A DNA stretch of 53,958 nt from the NCBI GenBank assembly GCA_051453625.1, contig JBOZIK010000001.1:160749821-160803778 (forward strand), read 5' to 3'. A model generated the notes under the pieces. That model saw only the letters and a program-made list of their open reading frames with translations, ran no database searches and was not told the origin of the DNA. Of the stretch, positions 31,245 through 42,224 are shown in pieces. Each line of letters opens with the position of its first letter. Within the stretch, counting starts at the first letter, position 1. Position numbers and translations under genes: made by a program. This DNA comes from Welwitschia mirabilis (taxonomy: Eukaryota; Gnetophyta; Gnetopsida; Welwitschiales).

Positions 31245-33483
31245 CGATGCACTACCAAATTGTATGTATAGGATGGGGTATTATGAGCTATTTTCCAAGA
31301 CATTTATATAGGTTNNNNNNNNNNNNNNNNNNNNNNNNNNNNNNNNNNNNNNNNNNNNNNNNNNNNNNNNNNNNNNNNNNNNNNNNNNNNNNNNNNNNNN
31401 NNNNNNNNNNNNNNNNNNNNNNNNNNNNNNNNNNNNNNNNNNNNNNNNNNNNNNNNNNNNNNNNNNNNNNNNNNNNNNNNNNNNNNNNNNNNNNNNNNNN
31501 NNNNNNNNNNNNNNNNNNNNNNNNNNNNNNNNNNNNNNNNNNNNNNNNNNNNNNNNNNNNNNNNNNNNNNNNNNNNNNNNNNNNNNNNNNNNNNNNNNNN
31601 NNNNNNNNNNNNNNNNNNNNNNNNNNNNNNNNNNNNNNNNNNNNNNNNNNNNNNNNNNNNNNNNNNNNNNNNNNNNNNNNNNNNNNNNNNNNNNNNNNNN
31701 NNNNNNNNNNNNNNNNNNNNNNNNNNNNNNNNNNNNNNNNNNNNNNNNNNNNNNNNNNNNNNNNNNNNNNNNNNNNNNNNNNNNNNNNNNNNNNNNNNNN
31801 NNNNNNNNNNNNNNNNNNNNNNNNNNNNNNNNNNNNNNNNNNNNNNNNNNNNNNNNNNNNNNNNNNNNNNNNNNNNNNNNNNNNNNNNNNNNNNNNNNNN
31901 NNNNNNNNNNNNNNNNNNNNNNNNNNNNNNNNNNNNNNNNNNNNNNNNNNNNNNNNNNNNNNNNNNNNNNNNNNNNNNNNNNNNNNNNNNNNNNNNNNNN
32001 NNNNNNNNNNNNNNNNNNNNNNNNNNNNNNNNNNNNNNNNNNNNNNNNNNNNNNNNNNNNNNNNNNNNNNNNNNNNNNNNNNNNNNNNNNNNNNNNNNNN
32101 NNNNNNNNNNNNNNNNNNNNNNNNNNNNNNNNNNNNNNNNNNNNNNNNNNNNNNNNNNNNNNNNNNNNNNNNNNNNNNNNNNNNNNNNNNNNNNNNNNNN
32201 NNNNNNNNNNNNNNNNNNNNNNAAGACATTTATATAGGTTTAGATGCAATTCTGAGGATTATAGATAACTGACGAATGATCATATAAATGTGCAATTCTT
32301 AACATATTAAAAGGCATTTTAGCATATTCTAATGTACATGGCTTTGAAAAAAGATCACTGATGCAAAAGGAAGACTATTCTTAAGTTAAAAAGACAAAGA
32401 AAATTATCATCATCTCTATCATCTCCTTGATAGAGAAGATAATAGTACTATAGATTCCACATAAAAATACTAACATGAACTGGATCTAGTACTATTAAGT
32501 CATCCTTTTTAAAATGGTTTCATCATCATAATCATCCTAATGATATTATGGATGACAAATGTAACATTTGAAACATCATCCCCTTAGTCATCTCTATGAT
32601 AGGTAGGATAACACCTGTAAATGCCATCTGATATTTATCTATTTCATCTATTATTTTCTTGAAATTGAGCATATTTTATAGCACATTTTATGTGATAGTT
32701 TTACCTTCTTAACCCTATAAATAATAATCACCTTTACTCTTCTATCGATCTTCAATGCACTAGACATTTTTATGATAGGAGATTGAAGGGGAAAATCCAT
32801 CTTGTGTGTTGCAAAAAGACATTTCCTTGGTAAAGGGCTATGCATCCTTCATTAAGTCTAGGCTATTTTGTAACCTAGATGTTGGTTTTATTTGAATATA
32901 AAACTCTATTTCATTTATACATTTAGTTCTATTATAGTTCCCTTATGGTTTATGTTATTATTGATTTGGTAACATCATTTTTAATGATATAGTTCTTAAG
33001 GATAGCCTTTGTTAAGGTTGAAGAAAGTAGTTTTAGATTCATTTTGCATTGCACTTTATTTAACTCACCTAATAGCTTAAGTTAGTATTAGTTAGTGACA
33101 GTCTCCTAAGCTGATTTAGGTTACACAAGGCTAGTCTTTCTGACAAGTAGATTTAATAATCAGATAGGTGTTCATCTAGGTTTAGTTGCATTTGCATTGC
33201 ATTGCATCTTTAATTTCTTGAATTATTCTTAAGTTTAAATACATTCTTTCTTAAAATTGATTCTCATTCTTCTCTCATAAGTTCTCGATGGGTTACAACA
33301 TTTGGGTCACTTCCATTCATACTAGAGTGTATATTTTACAACATATACATATATATATATATATATATTACAACATATATATATATATACATACACACAC
33401 ATACATACACATACACATATCCATATACATGATTATCAAGATTCATTAAGGTAAAAAGGATTGAAAAAATACGTAGTGCAATA
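31245..33483 (+). repeat. G3 3' LTR (contains a 908-N gap)
   Basis: Collinear with the 5' LTR parts. The 908 Ns at 31315-32222 are bordered by the same 18 bases on both sides, and the 5' LTR has no sequence at this point, so the true LTR is probably about 1.3 kb. The TATA box is at 32716. The end GCAATA is directly followed by the CTAGT duplication. The long N-filled open frames here are artefacts. Confidence 0.88.
31315..32222. other. Assembly gap, 908 N, flanked by an 18-bp overlap
   Basis: 'aagacatttatataggtt' ends at 31314 and recurs at 32223-32240. The 5' LTR reads through the equivalent place with no intervening bases. The gap is probably a failed overlap and not missing sequence. Confidence 0.85.
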
Positions 33484-33488
33484 CTAGT
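33484..33488. other. G3 target-site duplication, right copy (CTAGT)
   Basis: See 15586-15590. G2 integrase resumes just after it. Confidence 0.85.
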
Positions 33489-34838
33489 CATAACTAACTT
33501 TGCTTTTTAAGAAATATTGTTATACCTGAATGTGAAACAAATTAAGAAGATGACTATTAATTAATTCCATATTACAAAGTATGTAATTCATTCTAAAGTT
33601 AATAAAATATATAAGAATATCAAGCAATATTATTAGTGATAAGAAATAAAGTCAAAGATAATATATTATGTGACAAGATGCATGACTTATCAACTATTAA
33701 AGGTAAATCATAAGCTTTTTGTTAGACTTTTATACCCTCATGATGTTAAAACAAAAATGGGAAGTAATTGGTATATATTTTATCATAGGTTTATCCAAAA
33801 CAAATAAAGGATATGATTTTTAGTTATGGTTGAAATTTTAATTCAAAATGATCTTTTTTCCTTTATCCTATTAAGATAAGAAACACTACAGATAAGATTG
33901 ATAATAAGTATGTTGAAATATAGTAGAATTGCATAACATTTCTAAAGAATTTATTTTAGATACAAATTGTAAGTTTACTTCCAGATTTTGATCATCATTT
34001 CATAAGTAGTTGGATACAAAGTTAAATCTTAGCATATCATTTCATCCTTAGACATATGAAGAAATAGAAAAAACCAATTAAGTACTCAAATACTTGTTAA
34101 GATAAATGATATTATATTTTTAAGGTTCTTGGGTAGACCATTTAACATTGGTGGAATTTACCTATAATAATAGCTATTAGGAGTATATTGGATGTGCACC
34201 ATTTGAGGCCTTATAGGGAAGAATGTGAAGAACATAGTATCATGGTTTAGTGGCTTATAAAAAAGAGTTTTAAAGGTTTCACTTACTTATGAATTAAAAT
34301 AAAATGTTATGCTTATCAAAAAAATACTATAAAAAGTAGAGGATAAGCAAGCATAATATGCAAAATAACAAAGAAGACAAGTGGAATTTCAAGAAGGATA
34401 TCATGTGTTTCTTAAGTTTTCATACTTTAAAGGAGATTTTAGATTATATAAGAAGGGAAATATAGGCATATAATTTATTATAACTTATCCTATTTCCAAG
34501 AGAGTTAGTCCTATGATATATAAGTTAGCCTTACCATCGCAATTGCCTTTATTGCATAATGTGTTCCATGTGTCTGTCTTGAGGAAATATGTTACTAGTG
34601 TAATAAATATTATTCTAGATAAGGATGTGGTTATTATTTCATATTGCACTATAAAATCTCAAATGTAAAGAGTTTAAATAAAAATCAAATAGTACTTTAA
34701 GGAATAACAATTATGTATTATAAGGTTCAGTAGTTAGATGAATCTAAAGAAGAAGGAACATAAAACATGCAAATCAAAAAATGATATTCTACAATGGAAA
34801 CTAGAGATTTTGGTAAGTTTTTAAGAAAAAATTTATTA
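33489..34838 (+). pseudogene. G2 integrase remnant and pol tail
   Basis: NKIYKNIKQYYW followed by a stop, then IKSKVIYYVTRCMTYQLLKVNHK (33600-33720, the H2C2 zinc domain with the last Cys lost), WIVVDRLTKSAHF-like residues, LHNISKEFILDTNCKF and TSRF (33940-33990, second-Asp block), SFHP and a GQTE-like block near 34050, WVDHLTLVEFTYNNSY near 34135-34170, APFEALQGR near 34195. A 'FHVSMLRKYV' equivalent near 34570-34590 and a decayed chromo-like tail near 34720 complete the order. This continues the pol cut at 15585. Confidence 0.85.
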
Positions 34839-34851
34839 AGGAGAAAAGAAA
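34838..34851 (+). other. G2 polypurine tract
   Basis: 'aaggagaaaagaaa' lies immediately before the TG that starts the 3' LTR at 34852. It would prime plus-strand synthesis. Position and composition are standard. Confidence 0.75.
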
Positions 34852-37800
34852 TGTTATATCTATAATTTTCTAAGGTTCTAAAATTCTAGTTATTTAAAAA
34901 TATTTAAGTACATAAATGTGACATAGATTTTGTAGGATACACTTAATCACTTCTAACTGAGTTTTTTATTAAAATTTATTGTGTTGTAATTAATAATATT
35001 ATTTTTTAATCTTTTCATATTTAATGATATAATTTTAGTGGCTAAATTATTTTATTTTCTTTTGTAACTATTTCATTTAATGTACTATGACTAGTATATC
35101 CTATTATTTTACAATTTTCTCATTTTAATAAATACAAAAGATTCTTGTAAAAGTTATAATTATTAAGATGTATTATGTTATCTTACTTTAATATTTTACC
35201 TTAGTATTGCATGCTAAAATAACATCCATAATTATGATGTTGCATTTTCTTTTACAAATGGTTAACATGTATTGATTATGAAAATTGACTATTTCTCAAG
35301 CATTATTTATTTATTTAATATTATAAATGAAAGTGAACCTAGTTTCCAAGCAAAGTAATGGTTAGAGGTTAGGGAATAAAATCTTTTTCAAGAAATTATT
35401 GGCTTGCATGATCCTTCTGATCCCAATTTTCTTTAAAATCCATTGGTTATTATAAATAGGATACTTTTTCCTTTATCTTGATTATTTCGGAGACTTGCTA
35501 GCATTGGAACTTAGGAACCATCACCTTAAATCTTGAAAATTCCTAATCTTGTATTGTAGGTACCACCTAAACATGTTTCTTATAATTCTTGCATGAATTT
35601 TTTTCTTTTTTTTAATCTTGTATATCTTGCAATATCTTTAGAATAGCAATGGTGAATCTCATATATTTGAAGCTATCTTTTCATGAATTTTTTTTAAATA
35701 ATTTTTTGTTATCCTTGAGTTATCCCCACTGTCAATGTCTAAACCATTTTTCCTTACCTTTTTATTTGGCCTTAAGCTATATCTTATATCTTAAGCTTTA
35801 AATAAACTACAAAATATAAAGAAATCTACATAATTTTAGTTAAGGTAACTAGTTTATGTAGCTTTAAGGGTTGGTTCACCTAAAGCCTTCCCTTATCTGG
35901 GGGTAGTACTTGCCAAAGTTAAGTGAATTGATGGTTGATACTATGGATAGATGCCATTAATTTTTATACTATTTTCCTTCTAGATAGGTATGAGAAGGTA
36001 TAATCTATACAATTGACCAAGTTTTGATTTATCTAGTAGGATCTTCCTAGTCATAAGTATGAACATCTAGATATAGGGATACTCTTATGATAAGGAATTT
36101 CTAGGTTACTTATTAAGAAAATAAAAAATAATAAATAAAATACTTTAATTTATTTATCAATCAACATTCTTGAAAATCCTTAGCATGATCACTTAAAACC
36201 TTGGGCTTTATTTATTTCTCCATTCTTCTCTACCTATTTATTTTTCCTGGTTAATATTAGGACCTATGAATTTTAGGGTTCTTATATCATACTCTTTTTT
36301 GTATGTCATGATGTTAAAAAATCTCAAAATTGAAGATGATCTTATCTTTGTTATAGAGTGTTGCTCCTTAAAATCTTTATTTTATGTTGTTACATTTTTT
36401 AGCTTTATGTATATCTTATTTGAGATTATACAAATTTCTATATATTAAGTGGCAATTTGTGAATTAGTATTATTGATCTTATTTTAGATTTGTGTATAGA
36501 ATATCAAACTTAAAGTAACTTGCTTATTATATTTAGCCTATGTTTTTTATTACTCTATGTTGATCTTTTACAATTACATAATTTGTAATTATTTAATTGT
36601 AGTAGAATTTTAAACCATTATAATTTTAGAGAATGATAGTGATCTTCTTAGATATTTTTGCTATAAGTTAATTTTTGATATCATTCAATTTTTAGTTCTG
36701 CTAAATTAAAACTTTTCAATATGAGATAAAACCTCTAAATTTGTATAAATCGTTTTCTTTTCTATTTTTTGATGTACTGATTTCATCTAATACATCTCTT
36801 TTAATTTTTTTGGGATTCATCTCAAGATAATCTCACTTTAAAATGTGATGCAAAGTAGTTTACTTTTACAAATTTATTTCTTTGAATGTCTTATTAGTAT
36901 TTAAATCATAGTAGTTTCCACTTAAATGATTGTTTCTTTTATTTGTAAAACTTAGCTTAATTAATCCATTTTAATCCATGGTGTCTAATTTTTATAACTC
37001 TATATTTTGTAACTATTCATTTTGTCATTTTCAAGGAAGATAGGGCATAGTATTAGCATAGTTAAAATAATCTCTTTTGCTTTTTTTGTGCTTAAAATGA
37101 GAATAGTAACTAAAACTATTTAACAAAAAATAAAAATTAAAAAGGAGATTTTGTACATTGATAGTTTTACCCTATTGAGTATGGATTAAGCTGAAATTTG
37201 TAAAACAATAACTAGAAATGGATTTTTAATTTGAAGACATTTTATTTAAATAAATTCTTGCAAAATCTTGAAAATCTAAATAGAAAACTTAGATTTTTTC
37301 CCCATGTTTCTAGCTATTGAAAATCTATTTTTCTTCCTTAGAATACATGAAATATACTTTATAGTGATATCAAAATAACTCTTATAGCAAGAAAAAGAAA
37401 GAAATAAAGAAAGAAAGAAAGAAAGAAAAAATAAAAAATAAAAGTTAGCCAATGACAAAAGTTTCAAAAAAGTAAAAGTTGTAGAGTTAGGAAAAATAAA
37501 AAAATTTAGGTGTATAATTTTTTAAAAATACAATAAAAGGAAAAATTTTCATGATCTCAAAAATGGTTAGATGAATAATTCTATGATGTATTTAAGTAGC
37601 TTATTTTGATTTCTTATGATAGTAGATTCTGTTAAATTTTTGACTAAGTAAGAATTTATTTTCTTTTAACTTGGTAAAACTTTTAGTGCTTCTAAGTAAA
37701 TGAATTGTTTTCAACATTCCAACTTATGTAATCTTTGATATGTCTAGTTAAAGAAAAATTATGAACTTAAAGTTGTATCATATAAGAAGTCATTTCAATT

Positions 37801-37885
37801 TCCTTTAGAAGTAGATTTTAACATAAGTTTGAAAGTTTAAAATTTTATTTATTGTAGTTATAATTATTTAGAAGTGGATTTCACA
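34852..37885 (+). repeat. G2 3' LTR
   Basis: Just over 3.0 kb, collinear with 9590-12515. It contains a TATA box (35451) and a (GAAA)n run (about 37388-37430) that the 5' LTR lacks in this form. It ends GGATTTCACA like the other copy. The G1 reverse transcriptase resumes a few bases later. The ORFs at 36266 and 37276 are not conserved in the other copy and are not genes. Confidence 0.87.
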
Positions 37886-38270
37886 ACTCATAAGTTTCAT
37901 GAACCACATCTTCTAAGTACATATTAATTCTTTTGTAATTACACTTCTTAATAATATCCTCATTTATTCTTATTCCTATGAAGAACATAAGAAATACCTA
38001 AGGATATTATTACAAACCTTAATAAATCATCAATTATATGCTAACATAAACTTAATCATTTTGGAATGAATTCAACTATTTTTTAGCTCATCTAATACCT
38101 AAGGAGGGTAACTCAGTTGGCTTAAATAAAGTTAGATAAAGTATAGAATGTCAACACCTATTAATATTACTAAAGTTAGAAGATTTCTTAGCCTTGTGAA
38201 GTATTATCATTGATTTATCTTCAACTTATCCAAGATAGCTTTTCTTTTTATAAGTGTCTTAAGAAAAGTT
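37886..38270 (+). pseudogene. G1 reverse transcriptase, second half
   Basis: It resumes with FMNHIF (37898), then VHINSFVITLLNNILIYS, where the catalytic F-I-D-D is LLNN (37944-37955, both Asp lost), YEEHKKYLRILLQTLINHQL, YANINL, then 'ITKVRRFLSLVKYYH' near 38165. No frame break for the first 100 codons. It joins to 9589. Confidence 0.88.
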
Positions 38271-38690
38271 AAGAGTTTTAATGGAAATAAATATGTTAGA
38301 AATCCTTTAATTATCTTAAAAATTTCCTAACAACTTCATCAATTTTAGTAATACCAGATGATTCTAAAACTTTTTAGTTAATAATGATGAATTGGAAAAG
38401 GAAAAAAGAGTAATAACTTATGAGTTAAAATAACTTAAGATACATGATAAAAATTATCATTTTCATGATATTAAATTAGCTATAGTAATATTCACTTTAG
38501 ACTTATGGAAGCATTATCTCTATGGTGTTAAATCTCTAGCTTGAATTGATCATAAGAGTCTAAAATACAATTTTACTCACTTAAACTTAAGTGTCATCTG
38601 AAAATTTTTTACCATGAAGGTAAAGAAAATAAGGTTATAAATACTCTTAGTAGATATTATTATTTTAAAGTGATTATGAAAATTCAAAGT
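38271..38690 (+). pseudogene. G1 RNase H remnant
   Basis: VITYELK followed by LKIHDKNYHFHDIKLAIVIF, a LWKHYLYGVKSLA segment, IDHKSLKYNFTHLNL (38545-38585) and YEGKENKVINTLSRYY (38610-38660) give the complete RNase H order, ending in the 'VADALSR' equivalent. Confidence 0.87.
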
Positions 38691-39905
38691 TAATTACTTA
38701 CTATTATTTGAAAGGATTAGAATAAAGATAAAAATTACTAGAAATTAAAGGATTAATTAGAAAATTAAATGAATTCAAAACATTTTTTATTAATTTAGAA
38801 TGTACTATTTATTCACAAGAAAGGTTTTTAATTCCTAATGTGGATGAAATCAGATATAAGCTAATATTAAAATTTCATAATATTCTGATACAAAATTATT
38901 TTAGAGGAATTAAAATGTATCAAAACATAGAAAAAAATTTTGTTAGATAGGGATTGAATAAGATATAGTAAAATTTGTATCAAAGTGTCTAAATTATTAG
39001 CAAGTTAAGGTAGAACATGGAAAACCAATGAGGTTATTAAATCCTCATGATGTCTTAAACCATAAATGTAATGTAATTTACACGGATTTTATCTTGGGAG
39101 TTTCAAAATCTTAAATGAATAATTATTTAGTTATGATTATAATTAACAAAGTACTAAGTTAGCTTACTTCATCCCTTTAAAATCTACTAACAGTGCTAAG
39201 AATATAGCTAAAGTATATATTCAAAATTTTCTTCATTCACATGGTGTGCCTTTAATAAAACTCTCTAATAGAGACTTAAAATTTACCTATAAATTTTGGC
39301 AAGAATTATAATTGGGTTTAGGCACCATGGTAAATATGAATACTACATTTCATCCTCCAATAGATGATTAGGCAAAATTGATTAATTAAATTTTAAAATA
39401 TTTAGAGCATGTATTTTAAATGATTCTAAGGTTTGGAATAAATATTTATTATATTTGAATTTGCATATAATATTAGTTATTCTTAAATATTTTTATGGTA
39501 GAAAATGCAGAGAACCTATTACATGGAGATAACCTAAGTAAAGATTAACTATAGAGCTAGAAATATTATAATAAATGGAAACAAATGAGAACCATTAATA
39601 ATAAACTCAAACAAGTAGTAAATATACAAAATGCATGTGTAGATTATGAAAGAAGAGATCTCAAATTCCCAATCAATGATCATGTATCTCTTAAGGTATT
39701 ACCAATAAAATTAGTAATTTAATAAGTTAAGATATCAAAATTAAACCTTAGATTAACTAGACCATTTAAGATTCTAGAATGTAGTAGACTCATAACATCC
39801 AAGCTTTCTCTGCCTTCTTACTTGTTGCACATACATAATGTTTTCCATGTAAGCATGCTAAGAAAGTTTATTTTAGATATGTTTTATGTATTAAATTGAT
39901 CTCAT
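38691..39905 (+). pseudogene. G1 integrase remnant
   Basis: FLIPNVDEIRYKLILKFHN (38828-38885), GIKMYQNIEKNF (38910-38945) and a CLNCQQVKAEHGKP-type block near 38985-39025 form the zinc domain. The core follows: a 'DFILGVSKS' region near 39085, SAYFIPLKSTNSAKNIAKVY (39160-39215), LIKLSNRDLKFTYKFW (39250-39300), MVNMNTTFHPPIDD and AKLINQILK (39330-39400). After slips come YERRDLKFPINDHVSLK, FKILECS and SYLLHIHNVFHVSMLRKF (39640-39865). Stops mostly replace Gln and Trp. Confidence 0.88.
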
Positions 39906-40100
39906 ATTCATTGTAACCCAATTATTTGATTAGAAAGAAGCTAGAATTAGTATAGAATCAATAAACTATTACTTCATAGAATAAAGATATCTATCAAGTA
40001 AAGATAAAGTGGAGTAACGATAGTTTTTATAAAGCTACTTTAAAGCTAGAAGAAATAATGAAAAATCAATATTCAAATCTTTTTGAATTGCATAATTTGT
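39906..40100 (+). pseudogene. G1 chromodomain-like pol tail
   Basis: An ILDRKE equivalent near 39930, then readings near 39990-40100 ending in LEEIMKNQYSNLFELHN. This matches the 'ATWE.E..M...YP.LF' end of chromovirus pol, the region that in intact elements binds modified histone tails or guides insertion. This end supports chromovirus affinity. Confidence 0.7.
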
Positions 40101-40159
40101 ATATATATACTTTCAATTGTCTTAATTCCTAAGATTGAATCATCTTAAATAAGAAAGTA

Positions 40160-41610
40160 TGTTATATCACATATTTTATAAAATTTTAATAACTTAAATA
40201 CTAGACATGTTAATCCCTTAACCATATGATACTTCTTTGTATAAAATTTTTAACATGAAATCCTTCTTTAATTAGAAGCTATGAAATCTAATGTTTATTT
40301 TTATAACCAATAATATCTTATATGTTTTCTTATGTCATAGGTATACATTATGCTTAATTTTAAGCTATAGATACTTTTATGATCTTTTAAGTAATTAATC
40401 TTAGTTTATACTAACTTTTTATAATTTTGATATTTTTAGTTAAATATAATAACAGTGATAATTATTTTACAAGAAGTTTTTTTTCATGAGAAAAAAATTA
40501 ACAAATAAAAGATAATCAAATGTTAAAATTAAACAACTCTATTCATGTAAATACATCTAATTTACATAGTAAAATTATTAAAATAAAACTCTATAAGAAT
40601 GTATAAAATATTTACATAAATGGCATATGATAAAAGTAAATTCTTAATGTAATTAGTAAAAGAAGCATATAAATAAATTGAGTATACTACATTCTATTAT
40701 GACATTTTTTTTCTTGTGTTTTGTATTGATGAATTTGATATATCTTAAAATTAATAAGCATACAAATAACTACATGCACTCTTGTCTATAAATCAAGAAG
40801 GATAAAATAATTGACTTTATTACATAATGACTTTTATCATTCTTGATATTTATAGAAATACTTGATTCATAAAATATTTTTGTTAAAATTAGAAAAATTT
40901 ATTTCATTGTATTACATGGTAGTTGTAAAATTTTTTCATTAAAAAAATATATATTCTTCTAATGCATACTACACATTGTTCAATGCATGTTTTAAATTGA
41001 TTATACATGGTTATAAACATATGCAAGATTAGAAAGGAACTAACATAAAGAAATGATATATGTAATTAATCATGGTATTAAAGTAATAGAATTATTCACT
41101 TCACGTAAAAAGAGGAGTTATGAATATAATGTTTTATTATCATTTACACATTAATATCACTTAGCACTCAAGCTCATCTAACTTGTTAATGACCAATCTT
41201 ATCAAATTCAATGTGATCGATCTTATCTAAATCCAATGTAATCATATTACCTTATGCATAAAATGATGTGTATGGTATTTTTCCCATTAGATCAAAACAT
41301 TTGGCCTATAATTTATAAATAAATAAAGACCTTTCCTTTCTTGTAAACCGATTTTTTTTTTCATGGAAGTATATGTTATCAAATTTTCTTCCTGTTCTTC
41401 TATCTTATTCTCTTCTTATCCTCTTACTTTTGAGTGTGGAATTTAGAGATTAGATCCTAGATTTTTAAGCTTCAATCTTGAAGATAAGGATCCAAAGTCT
41501 TGGTACTTCATCAAATCTTCATCAATCTTTATCAAATAGTAGTTTCTAATCATTGTTTTTCTTATGTCTTTTGTACTTATGTTATTTCTATCTTTTTTTT
41601 TTTAATAAAT
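40160..41610 (+). repeat. G1 3' LTR (end not located)
   Basis: TGTTATATCACATATTTT after a purine-rich 'aaataagaaag' is a decayed form of the TGTNACACCCCGTATTTT-like start common in plant chromoviruses. The following 'gacatgttaatcccttaacc' fits such an LTR. A TATA-like 'tataaataaataaagacc' lies at about 41320. The 3' end is unknown, and part of this stretch may belong to another element. Confidence 0.5.
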
Positions 41611-42224
41611 TAGTGGCATAATAGAGTATTATCTTATGTCATTGCATATTCTTATTATAGTCTTTATTTTATTAAAATTAACACTTTCATTAGGCTTAAA
41701 CTAATATGACATAGAGATTTCAAAGATCTGATTACATTCTTGATTAATGAGGTTATTAATGAAAGATTTTCACCAATTGACTAAGGGACTCACTTTAATA
41801 TTTTATTATTCTTATTCATTTTGAATTGTAGAATATTGAATGTATTTTATTCTTTTATTTATGCATTAGAATCTTCTTATTAGGATGAATTATCTAATCC
41901 TCATATTCATTTATTATAGATACTCAATCCTAAGACTTATTGGATTTTTTTCCTTTTAAATTAATTTTATAAATTAATTTTTCCTAACTAATGTTTAATT
42001 GGGATTATTTTAAAATATCTAGAACTAAAAAGCACTAGGCAAAGTCACAAAGTGCAAAAACAATCTAAAGAAGGAGTGGTAATGCTATCTTAGAGAGGGG
42101 TCAGGAGATATAAGGTGTTTCAGTCTCAATTTTGGCAAGAGCTTATCCAGGTAAGGGGGTGATTTTGCTTAAAGATTTTATTTTGTATTATTTTATGTTT
42201 TTTCCCTTAGGACTCTGCCTAACT
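41611..42224. other. Unassigned stretch before the DUF4283 frame
   Basis: A 'tggcataatagagtatt' at 41614 vaguely resembles an initiator-Met primer site, and a 'gactaagggactcacttt' near 41781 vaguely resembles an integrase codon run. Neither is strong. A GTAAGG...CCCTTAG pair (42150-42210) just before the next frame could be an intron. Nothing firm. Confidence 0.3.

Larger units (their letters stand above)
15591..33483 (+). mobile_element. G3: Athila-like Ty3/gypsy element nested in G2
   Basis: LTRs begin at 15591 (TGATGCATTACC) and 31245 (CGATGCACTACC) and end GCAACA at 23525 and GCAATA at 33483. A CTAGT duplication flanks the whole. The internal part (23526-31244) has an Asp-tRNA-type primer site, gag with CCHC knuckle, an Athila-type protease, RT, RNase H and integrase. 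It then has about 1.6 kb without recognisable coding before the 3' LTR. The 5' LTR is split by 16863-23431. Classified as Athila/Tat-side gypsy from protease and RT sequence features, not from a tree. Confidence 0.9.
9590..37885 (+). mobile_element. G2: Ty3/gypsy element with ~3-kb LTRs, nested in G1, split by G3
   Basis: LTRs at 9590-12515 and 34852-37885 are collinear along their whole length. Both start TG (TGCTACATTTATAATTTTC and TGTTATATCTATAATTTTC) and both end GGATTTCACA. A primer-binding-site remnant follows the 5' LTR and a purine-rich tract precedes the 3' LTR. Coding order is gag, protease, RT, RNase H (to 15480), then integrase (from about 33510) after the G3 insertion. No clear 5-bp target duplication survives around G2. 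Confidence 0.88.
7432..40159 (+). mobile_element. G1: outermost Ty3/gypsy (chromovirus-like) element, split by G2
   Basis: Left half 7432-9589 contains gag, aspartic protease and the first half of reverse transcriptase. Right half 37886-40100 contains the second half of reverse transcriptase, RNase H, integrase and a chromodomain-like pol tail. The left half stops in the RT block that precedes the catalytic motif, and the right half resumes with FMNHIF a few residues later. The two pieces therefore join into one pol with almost nothing lost. Element G2 (9590-37885) fills the interval. The domain order PR-RT-RH-IN-chromo-like tail places it in Ty3/gypsy, chromovirus type. Confidence 0.85.

Noticed and set aside
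31235-32272. Open frames of more than 300 codons on both strands
   Set aside because: They consist of Ns. The same holds for those over 47770-48136, 51087-51398 and 52339-53331.
36266-37467. Open frames of 60-63 codons in the G2 3' LTR
   Set aside because: They are absent from the collinear 5' LTR. One is made by a (GAAA)n run.
9585-37890. Target-site duplication of G2
   Set aside because: Left flank TTCCT and right flank ACTCA do not match. A looser similarity between 'actttaaattttc' and 'actcataagtttc' could be chance in AT-rich DNA.
41614-41630. Primer-binding site ('tggcataatagagtatt')
   Set aside because: Similarity to TGGTATCAGAGC needs an indel and several changes, and no LTR end or gag is recognisable around it.
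41700-41830. Possible integrase fragment ('gactaagggactcacttt', like D-x-G-T-H-F)
   Set aside because: Only one short block; no neighbouring integrase motifs in any frame.
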